From assembly GCF_014197755.1 (NCBI RefSeq), contig NZ_JACIGE010000011.1:1-64000 (forward strand): a stretch of DNA of 64,000 bases, written 5' to 3'. Positions 56,272 to 64,000 of the stretch are shown piece by piece (within the stretch, counting starts at the first letter, position 1; every line of letters begins with the position of its first letter). The DNA comes from Rhodocyclus tenuis (GTDB lineage Bacteria; Pseudomonadota; Gammaproteobacteria; Burkholderiales; Rhodocyclaceae). The position numbers and the translations under genes are program-made. The notes beneath the pieces were generated by a model. That model saw only the letters and a program-made list of their open reading frames with translations, was not told the origin of the DNA and searched no databases.

Positions 56272-56402
56272 AAAGGGCGGCGGCGGGCGCCGCAACACCA
56301 GTCCGCGCCACGGGGGGAGCTGGAAGCTACTGCCGTAAAGGCGCCGCCGACAGAGCAGCGCCTGCCCCGGAGAACCGCGGGCAGGCGCGTGAGCTTGGGC
56401 TA

Positions 56403-57713
56403 CTAGAGCAGGTTTTCCAGACGCAGGCGGATCAGCGGTGCCTTCACCGCTGGCAGCGACTGGATCAGCGTGATCGCGGCGTCGATCTGCCGTTCGCGCG
56501 TCTGGTGCGTGAGGATGATGATGTCGGTCTGCTCTTCGCCTTCGTCCGGCTCGCGCTGGATCATCGCGTCGATCGAGATGCCCTGATCGGCGAGGATGCG
56601 TGTGATGTCGGCGAGCACGCCCGGCTTGTCCTCGACGCGCAGACGCAGGTAGTAGCTGGTGCTGATCTCGGCCAGCGGCAGGATCGGCAGGTCGACCAGC
56701 GACTGCGGCTGGAAGGCCAGATGCGGCACGCGGTGTTCGGGATCGGCGGTGTGCATGCGCGTCACGTCGACCAGATCGGCGATCACTGCCGAAGCGGTCG
56801 GCTCAGCGCCGGCGCCCTTGCCGTAGTACAGCGTCGGGCCGACGGCGTCGCCCTTGACCAGCACCGCGTTCATCGCGCCTTCGACGTTGGCGATCAGGCG
56901 CTTTTCCGGGATCAGCGTCGGATGCACGCGCAGCTCGACGCCTTCCGGCGTGCGCCGCGTGATGCCGAGCAGCTTGATGCGGTAGCCGAGCTGTTCGGCG
57001 TAGCGGATGTCTTCCGCCGCCAGCCGGCTGATGCCTTCGACGTGCGCCTGCTCGAAATGCATCGGAATGCCGAAAGCGATGGCGCTCATGATGGTCAGCT
57101 TGTGCGCCGCGTCGACGCCTTCGACGTCGAAAGTCGGGTCGGCTTCGGCGTAGCCGAGGCGCTGCGCTTCGGCAAGCACGGTGGCGAAGGACAGGCCCTT
57201 GTCGCGCATCTCCGAGAGGATGAAGTTGGTGGTGCCGTTGATGATGCCGGCGATCCACTCGATGCGGTTGGCCGACAGGCCTTCGCGCAGTGCCTTGATG
57301 ATCGGGATGCCGCCGGCGACGGCGGCCTCGAAGGCGACGATGACGCCGCGCGCCTGCGCCGCGGCGAAGATTTCGTTGCCGTGTACCGCGAGCAGCGCCT
57401 TGTTGGCGGTGACGACATGCTTGCCGTTGGCGATGGCGCGCAGCACCAGTTCCTTGGCGATGCCGTAGCCGCCGATCAGCTCGACGACGATGTCGATGGC
57501 GGGATCGTCAACGACGGCAAAGGCGTCGTCGGTGACTTCGGCGCGGCCGGCGGTGACTTCCTTCGCCAGCGCCAGATTCTTGTCGGCAACCTTGGAGATG
57601 CGGATCGGCCGGCCGGCGCGACGGGTGATTTCCGCCTCGTTGCGGGTGAGAACGGTGAAAGTGCCACCGCCGACGGTGCCGATGCCGAGAAGGCCTACGT
57701 TGATCGGTTTCAT
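56403..57713 (-). CDS. hom: Homoserine dehydrogenase
   Basis: A 436-aa enzyme: NAD(P)-binding VGLLGIGTVGGGTF (about 4-17), catalytic core with GIINGTTNFILSEM and the Lys/Asp region (AEADPTFDVEGVDAAHKL), and a C-terminal ACT domain (about 345-430). It reduces aspartate semialdehyde to homoserine for Thr/Met synthesis. ATG 57713 is preferred over 57755. Downstream of alaA on the same strand, as usual in betaproteobacteria. Confidence 0.97.
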   Translation of the reverse strand: MKPINVGLLGIGTVGGGTFTVLTRNEAEITRRAGRPIRISKVADKNLALAKEVTAGRAEVTDDAFAVVDDPAIDIVVELIGGYGIAKELVLRAIANGKHVVTANKALLAVHGNEIFAAAQARGVIVAFEAAVAGGIPIIKALREGLSANRIEWIAGIINGTTNFILSEMRDKGLSFATVLAEAQRLGYAEADPTFDVEGVDAAHKLTIMSAIAFGIPMHFEQAHVEGISRLAAEDIRYAEQLGYRIKLLGITRRTPEGVELRVHPTLIPEKRLIANVEGAMNAVLVKGDAVGPTLYYGKGAGAEPTASAVIADLVDVTRMHTADPEHRVPHLAFQPQSLVDLPILPLAEISTSYYLRLRVEDKPGVLADITRILADQGISIDAMIQREPDEGEEQTDIIILTHQTRERQIDAAITLIQSLPAVKAPLIRLRLENLL

Positions 57714-57759
57714 GGGGTCCTGTAGGTCGAGAGGTTGGGGTTGCGGTATCTGCAAGGAA

Positions 57760-59064
57760 TCAGGCTGCGGCAGCGCCGGCGGCGCGTTTGCGATAGCTTT
57801 CGAGGAAGCGCGCGACGCGGCCGACGGCCTCGCGCAGATCGTCCTCGTGCGGCAGGAAGACGAGGCGGAAGTGGTCGGGCTGCGGCCAGTTGAAGCCTGT
57901 GCCCTGCACCAGCAGCACGCGTTCGGCTTCGAGCAGTTCGGCGATGAACTCCTGGTCGTCGGCGATCGGATAAATCTCCGGGTCGAGGCGCGGGAACATG
58001 TACAGCGTCGCCTTCGGCTTGACGCAGGTCACACCGGGGATCGCCGTGATCAGCTCGTAGGCCAGGTCGCGCTGGCGACGCATGCGGCCGCCCGGGGCGA
58101 TCAGGTCGTCGATGCTCTGATAGCCGCCAAGCGCGGTCTGGATCGCGTACTGGCCCGGTACGTTGGCACACAGGCGCATCGAGGCGAGCATGTCGAGGCC
58201 TTCGATGTAGTCGCGCGCACGCCGCTTGTCGCCGGAAACGATCATCCAGCCGGCACGGTAGCCACAGCAGCGGTAATTCTTCGACAGGCCGTTGAAGGTG
58301 ATGGTCAGCACATCTTCCGACAGCGAGGCGATCGAGGTGTGCGTCTCGCCGTCGTAGAGCACCTTGTCGTAGACCTCGTCGGCGTAGATGATCAGGCCGT
58401 GCTCGCGGGCGATGGCAACGAGTTCGCGCAGCAGCTCGGGCGGATAGAGCGCGCCGGTCGGGTTGTTCGGGTTGATGATGACGATGGCGCGCGTGCTCGG
58501 CGAAATCTTGGCGCGGATGTCAGCCAAGTCGGGCAGCCAGCCGTTGTTCTCGTCGCACAGGTAGTGGCGCGGCGTTCCGCCCGAAAGGCTGACCGCTGCG
58601 GTCCACAGCGGATAGTCGGGTGCTGGCAGCAGCACTTCCTCGCCCGGATCGAGCAGTGCGTTCATCGCCATGACGATCAGCTCGGAAACGCCGTTGCCGA
58701 CGTAGATGTCCTCGAGCGTGACGCCGCGGATCTTCTTCTGCTGGCAGTAGTGCATCACCGCCTTGCGCGCCGGGAAGATGCCTTTCGAGTCGGAATAACC
58801 CGCCGAATTGGGCAGGTTGCGGATCATGTCCTGCTGGATTTCGTCGGGCGCGTCGAAGCCGAAGGAGGCGAGGTTGCCGATGTTCAGCTTGATGATCTTG
58901 TGGCCTTCGTCCTCCATCTGCCGGGCACGCGCCAGCACCGGGCCGCGGATGTCGTAGCAGACGTTGGCGAGCTTGCCCGATTTGCGGATCGGTGCCTGCA
59001 CCAGCGGCGAAGTGGAGTGGGGCGCTGGCAGCGAGAGTTCGGTTGCGGGTTTAGCAGTGGGCAT
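57760..59064 (-). CDS. alaA: Alanine aminotransferase AlaA-type (PLP class I)
   Basis: A 434-aa PLP aminotransferase. [52 protein letters not shown] and the PLP lysine segment [18 protein letters not shown] match AlaA/YfbQ (pyruvate/glutamate-alanine). A 25-residue N-terminal extension precedes the conserved core. It overlaps alaC by 14 bases. Confidence 0.93.
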   Translation of the reverse strand: MPTAKPATELSLPAPHSTSPLVQAPIRKSGKLANVCYDIRGPVLARARQMEDEGHKIIKLNIGNLASFGFDAPDEIQQDMIRNLPNSAGYSDSKGIFPARKAVMHYCQQKKIRGVTLEDIYVGNGVSELIVMAMNALLDPGEEVLLPAPDYPLWTAAVSLSGGTPRHYLCDENNGWLPDLADIRAKISPSTRAIVIINPNNPTGALYPPELLRELVAIAREHGLIIYADEVYDKVLYDGETHTSIASLSEDVLTITFNGLSKNYRCCGYRAGWMIVSGDKRRARDYIEGLDMLASMRLCANVPGQYAIQTALGGYQSIDDLIAPGGRMRRQRDLAYELITAIPGVTCVKPKATLYMFPRLDPEIYPIADDQEFIAELLEAERVLLVQGTGFNWPQPDHFRLVFLPHEDDLREAVGRVARFLESYRKRAAGAAAA

Positions 59065-60298
59065 TGACGTCGGCCGGAGAGAGGCCGTCCTTTCTGAACA
59101 TTTCCTTGATGCCGCGAACGGCCTGACGGATGCGCTCGTCGTTTTCGATCAGCGCGAAGCGTACGTGGTCGTCGCCGTATTCGCCAAAACCGATACCCGG
59201 CGAGACGGCGACCTTGGCGTCGGCGAGCAGACGCTTGGCGAATTCGAGCGAGCCGAGCGCGCGGTAGGCGGGCGGAATCGGCGCCCAGATGTACATCGAC
59301 GCCTTCGGCGTCTCGACTTCCCAGCCGGCCTCGTGCAGTCCCTTGACCAGCACGTTGCGCCGGCGCTCGTAGCGCTGGCGGATTTCCTCGACACAGTCCT
59401 GCGGGCCGTCGAGCGCGATTACCGAAGCGATCTGGATCGGTGTGAACGCGCCGTAATCGTGATAGCTCTTGATGCGCGCCAGCGCCGCGCACAGTTCTCG
59501 GTTGCCGACCATGAAGCCGATGCGCCAGCCGGCCATGTTGTAGCTCTTCGACATGGTGAAGAACTCGACGGCGATGTCGCGCGCGCCCGGCACCTGCATG
59601 ATCGATGGCGCCCGGTTGTCGGGGAAGGCGTCGTCGAAAACGAGGTCGGCGTAGGCGAGGTCATGCACGACGAGAATGTCGTGCTGCTTCGCCAGCGCGA
59701 TGACGCGCTCGAAAAATTCCATGTCGACGCAGCGCGCGGTCGGGTTGCTCGGGAAGCCGAAGACCATCATCTTCGGCTTGGGGATCGACTCGCGGATGGC
59801 GCGCTGCAGTTCTTCGAAGAAGTCGACGCCGGGCGTCATGCGCACCGAGCGGATGTCGGCGCCGGCGATGATCGCGCCGTAGATGTGGATCGGGTACGAA
59901 GGGTTGGGGACGAGCACCGTGTCGCCACGGTCGAGCGTCGCCAGCATCAGGTGGGCGAGGCCTTCCTTCGAGCCGAGGGTGACGACGGCTTCGCTCTCGG
60001 GATCGAGACTGACCGCGTAGCGCCGCTGGTACCAGTCGCAGATCGCCTTGCGCAGGCGCGGCAGGCCCTTCGAGACCGAATAGCCGTGCGTATTGCCGCG
60101 TTCGGTCGCCTCGACCATCTTGTCGACGATGTGTTGCGGCGTCGGCCCGTCAGGATTGCCCATGCTTAGGTCGATGATGTCCTCGCCGCGGCGGCGCGCG
60201 GCCATCTTCAACTCGCCGGTGATGTTGAAGACATACGGGGGGAGACGCTTGACGCGCGAAAACTCTCTCATGGCTCTCGGGTTGTCGGCCTGTGACAT
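59051..60298 (-). CDS. alaC: Alanine aminotransferase AlaC-type (PLP class I)
   Basis: A 415-aa PLP aminotransferase with [62 protein letters not shown] and [19 protein letters not shown] (Schiff-base Lys), the AlaC set. It is the first of alaC-alaA-hom, linking pyruvate/alanine with aspartate-family amino acids. Start ATG 60298. Confidence 0.93.
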   Translation of the reverse strand: MSQADNPRAMREFSRVKRLPPYVFNITGELKMAARRRGEDIIDLSMGNPDGPTPQHIVDKMVEATERGNTHGYSVSKGLPRLRKAICDWYQRRYAVSLDPESEAVVTLGSKEGLAHLMLATLDRGDTVLVPNPSYPIHIYGAIIAGADIRSVRMTPGVDFFEELQRAIRESIPKPKMMVFGFPSNPTARCVDMEFFERVIALAKQHDILVVHDLAYADLVFDDAFPDNRAPSIMQVPGARDIAVEFFTMSKSYNMAGWRIGFMVGNRELCAALARIKSYHDYGAFTPIQIASVIALDGPQDCVEEIRQRYERRRNVLVKGLHEAGWEVETPKASMYIWAPIPPAYRALGSLEFAKRLLADAKVAVSPGIGFGEYGDDHVRFALIENDERIRQAVRGIKEMFRKDGLSPADVNAHC

Positions 60299-60367
60299 GC
60301 CGAAACGGTGGGCGGGCGCTGCTTGCGCGGGCCGACGGCTTCGTCAAGTTGCGGTCAGCAAAAAAGC

Positions 60368-60373
60368 TATAAT
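60368..60373 (+). promoter_or_regulatory. -10 element before the Mth938-like gene
   Basis: Perfect TATAAT, 34 bases before ATG 60407. The best -35 partner is weak (TCAAGT, about 18 bases upstream). Confidence 0.55.
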
Positions 60374-60406
60374 CCTACTTTATCGATTTGTGCACCGCAA
60401 TTTTCC

Positions 60407-60778
60407 ATGAAGCTGCAAATCGCCGCGACCGACGGAGCTCATGTCTTCACCGCCTACGGCGCTGGCTTCGTCAGTGTCGACGGCGTGCGCCATGAGCGCA
60501 ATCTGCTCGTTTCGCCGCAACGGCTTCTTCCCGGGTGGACGCTTGCCAGCGCCGATAAGCTTGCCATTGATGACTTTGCGTTCCTCGCCGGGCTGGATGC
60601 CGATGTCACACTGCTCGGCATGCCGTCGCCGCTGCGTTTTCCGCGTCCCGAGTTGCTGCGGCCTTTCGCCGAGGCGCAGAAAGGTCTGGAAGTGATGGAG
60701 TTCGGTGCCGCCTGCCGTACCTACAATGTTCTTGCCGGCGAGGGGCGTCGCGTCGTTGTCGCGCTGCTCTTCTCCTGA
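60407..60778 (+). CDS. Mth938-like domain protein
   Basis: A 123-aa protein of the small Mth938 fold family (KLQIAATDGAHVFTAYGAGF, TLLGMPSPLRFPRPEL, VMEFGAACRTYNVLAGEGRR). Members are cytoplasmic with no established reaction. The frame is open from 60308 but ATG 60407 matches the family start. The stop overlaps the ArnT-like start (TGATG), so it is probably co-transcribed with it. Confidence 0.85.
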   Translation: MKLQIAATDGAHVFTAYGAGFVSVDGVRHERNLLVSPQRLLPGWTLASADKLAIDDFAFLAGLDADVTLLGMPSPLRFPRPELLRPFAEAQKGLEVMEFGAACRTYNVLAGEGRRVVVALLFS

Positions 60779-62454
60779 TGGCTGACACGCCGATTCTTTC
60801 TCGTCGCGGGCTGTGGGCGCTGCTGCTGGCGTTTGCCGTCGTCTGGTTCGGCACGCTCGAATACCGCAAGCTGATCAAGCCCGACGAAGGGCGTTATGCC
60901 GAAATCGCGCGCGAAATGGCGGTTTCCGGCGATTTCGTGACGCCGCGACTGAACGGTATCAAGTACTTCGAGAAACCGGCGCTGCAGTACTGGGTGACCG
61001 CTGCCGCTTTCAAGGTTTTCGGCGAAGACGAGTGGACCGCGCGCATCTGGCCGGGAATTACCGGTTTCCTCAGCGTCCTGCTCGCCTTCTTCACGACGCG
61101 CCGGCTGTTTGGCTCGCGTGCTGCGCTGCTGGCGGCGTCCACGCTCGCCGGCTGCCTGTTCATGGTGATCATCGGTCACCTCAACACGCTCGACATGGGG
61201 CTGTCGTTCTTCCTGCAGCTGGCTCTGTCGGGTGTATTGCTGGCCAATCGCGATGGCGCGGCGCCAGTCGAGCGACGACGCTGGATGCTCGTCGTCTGGG
61301 CGGCGCTGGCTGGGGCGATGCTGTCGAAAGGGCTGGTCGCGCTGGTGCTTTGTGGCGCGGCGCTGGTGCTTTATTCGGCGCTGGCACGCGATCTGTCACC
61401 GTGGCGGCGGCTCGAACTGTTGCGCGGTATCCCGCTGTTCCTGCTGATCGCCGCGCCGTGGTTCGTCGCGGTGTCGCTCGCCAACCCCGAGTTCTTCCAT
61501 TTCTTCTTCATCCACGAGCATTTCGAGCGTTTCCTGACCAAGGCGCACGGCCGCTACCAGCCGCCCTGGTATTTCCTCGCCGTGCTGCTCGTCGGCACGC
61601 TGCCGTGGACGCTGATGATGCTGCAGGCGTGGTTCGGCGCCTGGTTCCGCGAGCGCAGCGGCGCTTTCCAGCCGCAACGCCTGCTCGTCGTCTGGGCGCT
61701 GGTCATCCTCGCTTTCTTCAGCGCCTCAAGCTCGAAGCTGCCGTCGTACATTCTGCCGATGGCGCCGGCGCTGGCGATGCTCACCGGCGTCTGGCTATGT
61801 CGCGCCGCGCGCGGCACGTTGCTTGCGCACATCGGCATCATCATCGCCGTGGCGCTGGCGGCGCTCTATTTCGCGCCGCACATCAGCGACCGCGCCGACA
61901 CCGAAACGCCGCACGCGATGATGAGCGCCTACGCCGAATGGTCGCGCGTCGCCGCCGGCGTGCTGCTCGCCGGTGCCATCGGCGGCTGGCTGCTGGTGTG
62001 GCGGCGGCGGCAGGGCGGCGGACTCCTGCTGCTGGCCGTCGCCGGCTATCTGGCGCTGTCGATCGTGATGCAGGGGCACGAGAAGCTCGGCCGTTCGAAT
62101 TCCGCGCATCACATTGCCACCGAAGTGAAGCCGCTGCTCAGCCCCGGCGTTCCGTTCTACAGTGTCAATATGTACGAGCAGACCTTGCCCTTCTACCTGC
62201 AGCGCACGCTGACGCTGGTCGATTATCGCGACGAACTGGGTTTCGGCCTCGACCAGGAGCCGCAGCTGTGGGTGCCGACCATCGCCGAGTTCCGCGAACG
62301 CTGGCTCGCCGGCGGCGACGCCTTCGCCGTGATGACGCCCGATACCTACGAATCACTCGCCGGCGGATTGCCGATGGACGTGGTGGCGCGCGACACGCGG
62401 CGCGTCATCGTGCGCCGGCCGGCCGCCGACGGCAGCCCGGCACTTGCGCACTGA
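60778..62454 (+). CDS. ArnT-like glycosyltransferase (PMT family)
   Basis: A 558-aa integral membrane protein with about 11-12 hydrophobic helices. N-terminal LIKPDEGRYAEIAREM and GIKYFEKPALQYWVTAAAFK give the catalytic Asp and the PMT/ArnT periplasmic loop; the C-terminal third is soluble. ArnT transfers 4-amino-4-deoxy-L-arabinose from undecaprenyl phosphate to lipid A. With the two genes downstream it suggests a lipid A or related glycan modification locus; the sugar is not provable here. Confidence 0.88.
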   Translation: MADTPILSRRGLWALLLAFAVVWFGTLEYRKLIKPDEGRYAEIAREMAVSGDFVTPRLNGIKYFEKPALQYWVTAAAFKVFGEDEWTARIWPGITGFLSVLLAFFTTRRLFGSRAALLAASTLAGCLFMVIIGHLNTLDMGLSFFLQLALSGVLLANRDGAAPVERRRWMLVVWAALAGAMLSKGLVALVLCGAALVLYSALARDLSPWRRLELLRGIPLFLLIAAPWFVAVSLANPEFFHFFFIHEHFERFLTKAHGRYQPPWYFLAVLLVGTLPWTLMMLQAWFGAWFRERSGAFQPQRLLVVWALVILAFFSASSSKLPSYILPMAPALAMLTGVWLCRAARGTLLAHIGIIIAVALAALYFAPHISDRADTETPHAMMSAYAEWSRVAAGVLLAGAIGGWLLVWRRRQGGGLLLLAVAGYLALSIVMQGHEKLGRSNSAHHIATEVKPLLSPGVPFYSVNMYEQTLPFYLQRTLTLVDYRDELGFGLDQEPQLWVPTIAEFRERWLAGGDAFAVMTPDTYESLAGGLPMDVVARDTRRVIVRRPAADGSPALAH

Positions 62455-62461
62455 GCCGCCG

Positions 62462-62833
62462 ATGAGCGCCGTCGCCTTTGCCCTGATCCTCACCGGCGTG
62501 TTGCTCAACGCTGCGGCGCAACTGCTGCTCAAGGCCGGTACCAACGTCATCGGCCATTTCGAGTTTTCGCTCGAAAACGCGCTGCCGGTCGGCCTCAAGC
62601 TCGCTTTCGAACCGCACATCTTCGGCGGCCTGTGCTGCTACGTCGTCAGCGTCGTCGTCTGGATCATGGCGCTCTCGCGTGTGCCGGTGTCGATCGCCTA
62701 TCCGCTGCTGTCGATCGGCTACATCGTCAACGCCTTCGCCGCGCACTGGCTGTTCGGCGAGGCGGTGACCGTACAGAAACTGTTCGGCATCGGCTTCATC
62801 GTCGTCGGCGTTTATCTCGTTGCCCGCTCATGA
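62462..62833 (+). CDS. Small EamA/SMR-type transporter, possible ArnE/F-like flippase
   Basis: A 123-aa protein with four hydrophobic helices and the SMR/EamA pattern (VVVWIMALSRVPVSIAYPLL, then GYIVNAFAAHWLFGEAVTVQ, GFIVVGVYLV). Single, short, and between ArnT-like and ArnB-like genes, it fits one half of the ArnE/ArnF undecaprenyl-phosphate-sugar flippase. Multidrug SMR (EmrE) is the alternative, but the EmrE membrane Glu is not at the usual position. ATG 62462. Confidence 0.82.
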   Translation: MSAVAFALILTGVLLNAAAQLLLKAGTNVIGHFEFSLENALPVGLKLAFEPHIFGGLCCYVVSVVVWIMALSRVPVSIAYPLLSIGYIVNAFAAHWLFGEAVTVQKLFGIGFIVVGVYLVARS

Positions 62834-63984
62834 TTCCTCTGCCTGCGAATTTCATTCCCTTCACCCGTCCGTCGATCGACGAGGAAACCATCGCCGCCGT
62901 CGGCGACACGCTGCGCTCGGGCTGGATCACCAGCGGCCCGCGCGTGCAGGAGTTCGAAGCGGCGCTGTCGGCGCGTTTCGGCGGACGCACGGTGCGCGCC
63001 TTCAATTCGGGAACGATCACGCTCGAAATCGCGCTTGAGCTGGCCGGTGTCGGCGCCGGTGACGAGGTGATCACGCCGCCGCTGTCGTGGGTTGCCACCG
63101 CCAACGTCGTGCTGCATCGCGGCGCGCGGCCGGTGTTCGTCGACATCGACCCGGTCACGCGCAATCTCGACCTCGACTTGGTCGATGCGGCGATCACCGA
63201 CAAGACCAAGGCGATCATCCCGGTTGATCTGGCCGGCCTGCCGGTCGACCGCGACCGTCTCTACGCGATTGCCCGCCGGCACGGCCTGCGCGTGGTCGAG
63301 GACGCGGCGCAGTCGCTTGGCGCCAGCTGGCGCGGTGGGCCGATCGGCAGCCTCGGCGACTTCGTCTCCTTCTCCTTCCACGCCAACAAGAACCTCACCA
63401 CCAGCGAGGGCGGTGCGCTGGTGCTGCCGGCCGACATCGATCCGGCTTTCTGCGAGCGCCTGCGCCTGCAGGGCGTGCGCCGGCTCGACGGCGGCGAGAT
63501 GGAGGTCGACGTCGCCGGCCACAAGGGCAACCTCACCGACCTCGCGGCGACGATCGGCTTGGGCCAGCTGCGCCGGCTCGACGAATTCACCGCGCGCCGG
63601 CGCCAGCTGGCACGGCGCTATTTCGCGCGGCTCGATCCGGCCGCTGGCGCGCCCGACGTCGGGCTCGGCCTGCCGCCCGCCGATTTTGCCGACAGCAACT
63701 GGCACATGTTCCAGGTGCTGCTGCCGCTCGAACGCATGAAAATCAGCCGCGGCGACTTGATTGCCGCGCTGCGTGCGCGCAACATCGGCGCCGGCGTGCA
63801 TTACCCGGCGATGCACCTGTTCGCGCTCTACCGTAATCTCGGCTATGCGCCGGGCGATTTTCCGCATGCCGAACACGTCGGCGCCACGACGCTGACGCTG
63901 CCCTTGTTCCCGGCAATGAGCGACGCCGATGTCGACGCCGTCTGTGCCCATCTTCTCGATCTCATTCAGCCAGCACGCGCATGA
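62830..63984 (+). CDS. DegT/DnrJ/EryC1 aminotransferase, ArnB-like
   Basis: A 384-aa sugar aminotransferase: FTRPSIDEETIAAVGDTLRS (the ArnB/PglE start), NSGTITLEIALELAGVGAGD, EDAAQSLGASWRG and the PLP lysine in FSFHANKNLTTSEGG. It would convert UDP-4-keto-arabinose to UDP-4-amino-4-deoxyarabinose if truly ArnB. ATG overlaps the SMR stop (ATGA), so translational coupling continues through the locus. Confidence 0.9.
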   Translation: MIPLPANFIPFTRPSIDEETIAAVGDTLRSGWITSGPRVQEFEAALSARFGGRTVRAFNSGTITLEIALELAGVGAGDEVITPPLSWVATANVVLHRGARPVFVDIDPVTRNLDLDLVDAAITDKTKAIIPVDLAGLPVDRDRLYAIARRHGLRVVEDAAQSLGASWRGGPIGSLGDFVSFSFHANKNLTTSEGGALVLPADIDPAFCERLRLQGVRRLDGGEMEVDVAGHKGNLTDLAATIGLGQLRRLDEFTARRRQLARRYFARLDPAAGAPDVGLGLPPADFADSNWHMFQVLLPLERMKISRGDLIAALRARNIGAGVHYPAMHLFALYRNLGYAPGDFPHAEHVGATTLTLPLFPAMSDADVDAVCAHLLDLIQPARA

Positions 63985-64000
63985 ACTCTCCCGAAGTCTC
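63981..64000 (+). CDS. Start of the next gene, cut by the window end
   Basis: ATG at 63981 overlaps the ArnB-like stop (ATGA) and reads MNSPEVS before the sequence ends. In arn loci the next gene is often the ArnC glycosyltransferase, but seven residues cannot show this. Confidence 0.4.

Overview
The window looks like a chromosome segment of a betaproteobacterium, most probably of the Rhodocyclales (Accumulibacter/Dechloromonas/Azonexus type). The reasons are high-GC coding sequence, the gene orders ffs-dnaX-ybaB-recR, petABC-sspA-sspB and thrS-infC-rpmI-rplT-pheST-ihfA-merR, and close family resemblance of the encoded proteins. The genus is an inference; no rRNA is present.

Layout. 1-3.1 kb: 4.5S SRP RNA, the DNA polymerase III tau subunit, YbaB and RecR. 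3.2-7.1 kb: cytochrome bc1 complex (petABC), then stringent starvation protein A and the ClpXP adaptor SspB. 7.1-11.7 kb: a YbiB-like gene behind a near-consensus sigma-54 promoter and NtrC-like site, a short CbiX chelatase, and on the other strand a CbiT-CobE fusion, CobA and a spermidine-synthase-like protein, i.e. siroheme/cobalamin chemistry. 12-18.3 kb: SrkA kinase, then a four-gene minus-strand operon of exported proteins of unknown function (lipoprotein, FlgT/LPP20-like protein, 701-aa protein, small secreted protein). 18.7-31.8 kb: tRNA-Arg(CCU), a chemoreceptor, periplasmic peroxiredoxin, Uup ABC-F ATPase, ABC exporter, a LysM/FecR protein coupled to a CHASE2-PAS-GGDEF-EAL c-di-GMP enzyme, a hypothetical gene and tRNA-Pro(GGG).

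31.8-39.4 kb holds the translation operon thrS-infC-rpmI-rplT-pheS-pheT-ihfA-merR on the minus strand. infC starts with AUC, and leader-peptide/terminator arrangements lie before thrS and pheS. 39.4-49.0 kb is a glycogen cluster: glgA, two GH57 glucan enzymes and glgC on minus, divergent glgB, and glucokinase, implying an active intracellular polyglucose cycle.

49.3-54.0 kb is a compact 4.6-kb mobile element inserted in the 3' end of tRNA-Val(GAC). It is bounded by a 45-bp direct repeat and carries a tyrosine integrase, an excisionase-like HTH protein, an RstA-type replication initiator, a small helical protein and a divergently transcribed protein that looks like a PIN-type nuclease. No filamentous-phage coat or assembly genes are present, so it resembles a satellite or minimal integrative element. 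This is the strongest candidate for something undescribed.

54-64 kb: ZapE, an exported secretin-N protein, homoserine dehydrogenase, AlaA and AlaC aminotransferases, a Mth938-fold protein, and an overlapping gene series resembling a lipid A aminoarabinose (arn) locus (ArnT-like, ArnE/F-like, ArnB-like, next gene cut by the window end).
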